From: DTU018 sp029550685 | Lineage (GTDB): Bacteria; Bacillota; Syntrophomonadia; Syntrophomonadales; Syntrophomonadaceae | Direction: 5' to 3' | Assembly (NCBI GenBank): GCA_035412805.1 | Contig: DAONVO010000026.1 | Location: 1-24,758 of the forward strand | DNA length: 24,758 nucleotides | Shown here: one piece after another, positions 23,305 to 24,758 of the stretch | Layout: each line of letters opens with the position of its first letter | Position numbering within the stretch: position 1 is the first letter of the stretch | Program-made: the position numbers and the translations under genes | Notes under the pieces: model-generated | Database searches by the model: none | The model's input: the letters and a program-made list of their open reading frames with translations, nothing else | Told to the model about the DNA's origin: nothing

Positions 23305-24675
23305 TTGAGGATTAGTAACAAATGGAAAACCCTCCTTATTGTGTGCCTGGGAATTTTTATGTCTACCCTGGATGGAGGAATATTAAATATTGCCAATCCC
23401 AGCATAGCTGAGCATTTTTCTGTATCGTTAGAGGCAGTGCAGTGGGTCATTAATGCTTATATGCTGGTTATAACCGCCAGCCTGCTCATGTTTGGCAGAC
23501 TAGGTGATAATTGGGGTATGGAGAGAATATACACCTGGGGATTTCTGGTTTTTACCCTGGGATCACTATTATGCAGTCAAGCGACTTCCCTATTCTTGTT
23601 AGTATCCTTTCGCATAGTGCAGGCTTTTGGTGCCAGTATGATGATGGCAACCGGTATAGGTATAGTATCCAATTCCTTTGCTGAAAATGAACGAGGCAGA
23701 GCCCTGGGTATAACCGGCAGTGTTGTTGGTATAGGCAATATGGCGGGCCCCAGTTTGGGTGGATTACTGATCGAATATTTTGGATGGCCTAGTATATTCT
23801 TAATTAATATTCCTATAGGCATCATTGCAGTTATTCTGGCTTACCGTTACCTGGTACCTGCTGCTGTACATATCAATTCAGGGGATCATAAGTTTGATGC
23901 TCCCGGAACTTTATTGCTGGCAGTATCCTCCATACTTCTTGTATTAGGCTTATCTCCACAAATGAACAAGGTATGGCTGATTATTGGTATCCTGTTGATC
24001 CCTATCTTAGTTATGGTCGAAAAGCGCCGTGCTTCTTCTTTGATAGACTTTGAACTATTTAAAATAAAGCCTTTTGTGTATGGCAATATTCTGGGTGCGG
24101 TTAGTTATGCCAGTCATATGCTGGTATACTTTCTGTTTCCTTTTTACCTGCAAGATTTGTTGGCTCTGTCACCGGCTCAGGCAGGCCTTTATATGACCAT
24201 TCCCCCATTGATAATGGCCTTGACCGCACCCCTTGCCGGCTACCTGTCAGACCGGTGGGGATCGGCTTGGCTGACATCAGCTGCTTTTTTAATGATGGCT
24301 CTGGCTCATTTAACTTTATCAACCGTAAGCTTAACTATAAACCCTATGCGGATTGGTTTGGGCCTTTTCCTGCTCGGGTTGGGATTAGGCACCTTTGGCT
24401 CACCTAACAGCAGCTCTATTATGGGATCGATTACACCAGATCAGGCTGGTTATGCTGGCGGGTTCATCGCTACAGTCAGAAACCTTTCCTACTCTCTTGG
24501 CACTGCCCTATCGGTAGCTATCTACACCGCTGTAGTACAAAGCAATTTTGCACTAAGTACATCCGCCCCAGAATTAACTGCAGTACAAACCGTATACCGC
24601 TTGGGAGCAGCACTCTGCCTGACTGGACTGATCATATCCGGCATAACCCAACCCTTTCGCCAAAAGGCGGCTTAA
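23305..24675 (+). CDS. MFS transporter, DHA2/EmrB-QacA-type (14 TM) drug exporter
   Basis: Integral membrane protein of 456 residues with about 14 hydrophobic helices, the layout of DHA2-family proton-coupled multidrug exporters. Helix 1 carries the family signature MSTLDGGILNIANPSI. Motif A is GRLGDNWGMERIY and the antiporter motif C is GIGNMAGPSLGGLL. Proton-driven export of a hydrophobic compound is the expected role; the substrate is unknown. TTG 23305 is preceded by GAGGAAAGG about nine bases upstream, and residues before the first helix are short and basic (MRISNKWK), which supports this start. No regulator gene lies next to it inside the window. No terminator is visible in the 83 bases left after the stop. 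Confidence 0.92.
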   Translation: MRISNKWKTLLIVCLGIFMSTLDGGILNIANPSIAEHFSVSLEAVQWVINAYMLVITASLLMFGRLGDNWGMERIYTWGFLVFTLGSLLCSQATSLFLLVSFRIVQAFGASMMMATGIGIVSNSFAENERGRALGITGSVVGIGNMAGPSLGGLLIEYFGWPSIFLINIPIGIIAVILAYRYLVPAAVHINSGDHKFDAPGTLLLAVSSILLVLGLSPQMNKVWLIIGILLIPILVMVEKRRASSLIDFELFKIKPFVYGNILGAVSYASHMLVYFLFPFYLQDLLALSPAQAGLYMTIPPLIMALTAPLAGYLSDRWGSAWLTSAAFLMMALAHLTLSTVSLTINPMRIGLGLFLLGLGLGTFGSPNSSSIMGSITPDQAGYAGGFIATVRNLSYSLGTALSVAIYTAVVQSNFALSTSAPELTAVQTVYRLGAALCLTGLIISGITQPFRQKAA

Positions 24676-24758
24676 CAGGGAGAAAAGAAATCCTCATAAG
24701 CTCGAGGTAGTGTAAAGTTTTAGTAGGAAAAAAGAGGTCAGGAATAGAAAAGAGACCT

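Noticed and set aside
24730..24758. AGGTC and GACCT at the right edge could pair as a hairpin, perhaps a riboswitch or terminator start.
   Set aside because: Five base pairs around a 14-base loop with no T-run inside the window; the rest lies beyond the edge.

Overview
The window looks like a chromosomal segment of an anaerobic, endospore-forming Firmicute of the class Clostridia. A Syntrophomonas-like organism is my best guess from the gene set and style, but no rRNA or other taxonomic marker is present to prove it. Pointers are the two-nuclease AddAB recombination enzyme, a SpoIIP sporulation protein, a SpoVM-like micro-ORF, DUF2225 and DUF3343 proteins, strong AAGGAGG-type ribosome binding sites and frequent TTG/GTG starts. 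There are no rRNA or tRNA genes, no CRISPR array and no intact mobile element.

Layout. 108-800 (+) is a DUF2225 protein that converges on the addB-addA operon (7776 down to 825, minus). A small membrane protein (7925-8161, +) diverges from addB. A DMT/YdcZ transporter and a ZIP metal transporter follow on the minus strand. A TIGR04086 membrane protein (9587-9958, +) lies behind a near-perfect 24-bp palindrome. The 386-bp stretch 9959-10344 holds two unannotated micro-ORFs on the minus strand, one of them SpoVM-like, plus a bidirectional terminator and a 16-bp inverted-repeat pair. Upstream of them on the same strand are dinG, a DUF3343 protein and a hotdog thioesterase. A membrane-anchored 3D-domain protein (13421-13939, +) converges on a four-gene minus-strand operon (20471 down to 13944) encoding a GT4 glycosyltransferase, a GH57/DUF1957 branching enzyme, a second GH57 glucanotransferase-like enzyme and a SAM-dependent methyltransferase. 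Divergent from it is ahcY (20608-21891, +), then a strong terminator, spoIIP, a convergent small membrane protein, and a 14-TM type MFS exporter up to the right edge.

How the genes may work together. AddA and AddB form the helicase-nuclease that processes double-strand breaks, and DinG is an iron-sulfur helicase. The GT4/GH57/GH57/methyltransferase operon reads as a pathway for an intracellular alpha-glucan that may be methylated. Its gene content parallels the mycobacterial Rv3030-Rv3032 methylglucose lipopolysaccharide cluster. The adjacent ahcY would remove the S-adenosylhomocysteine made by methylation. The most interesting items are the micro-ORF that looks like SpoVM, the possible methylated-glucan operon, and the spoIIP start that lies directly against a terminator hairpin.
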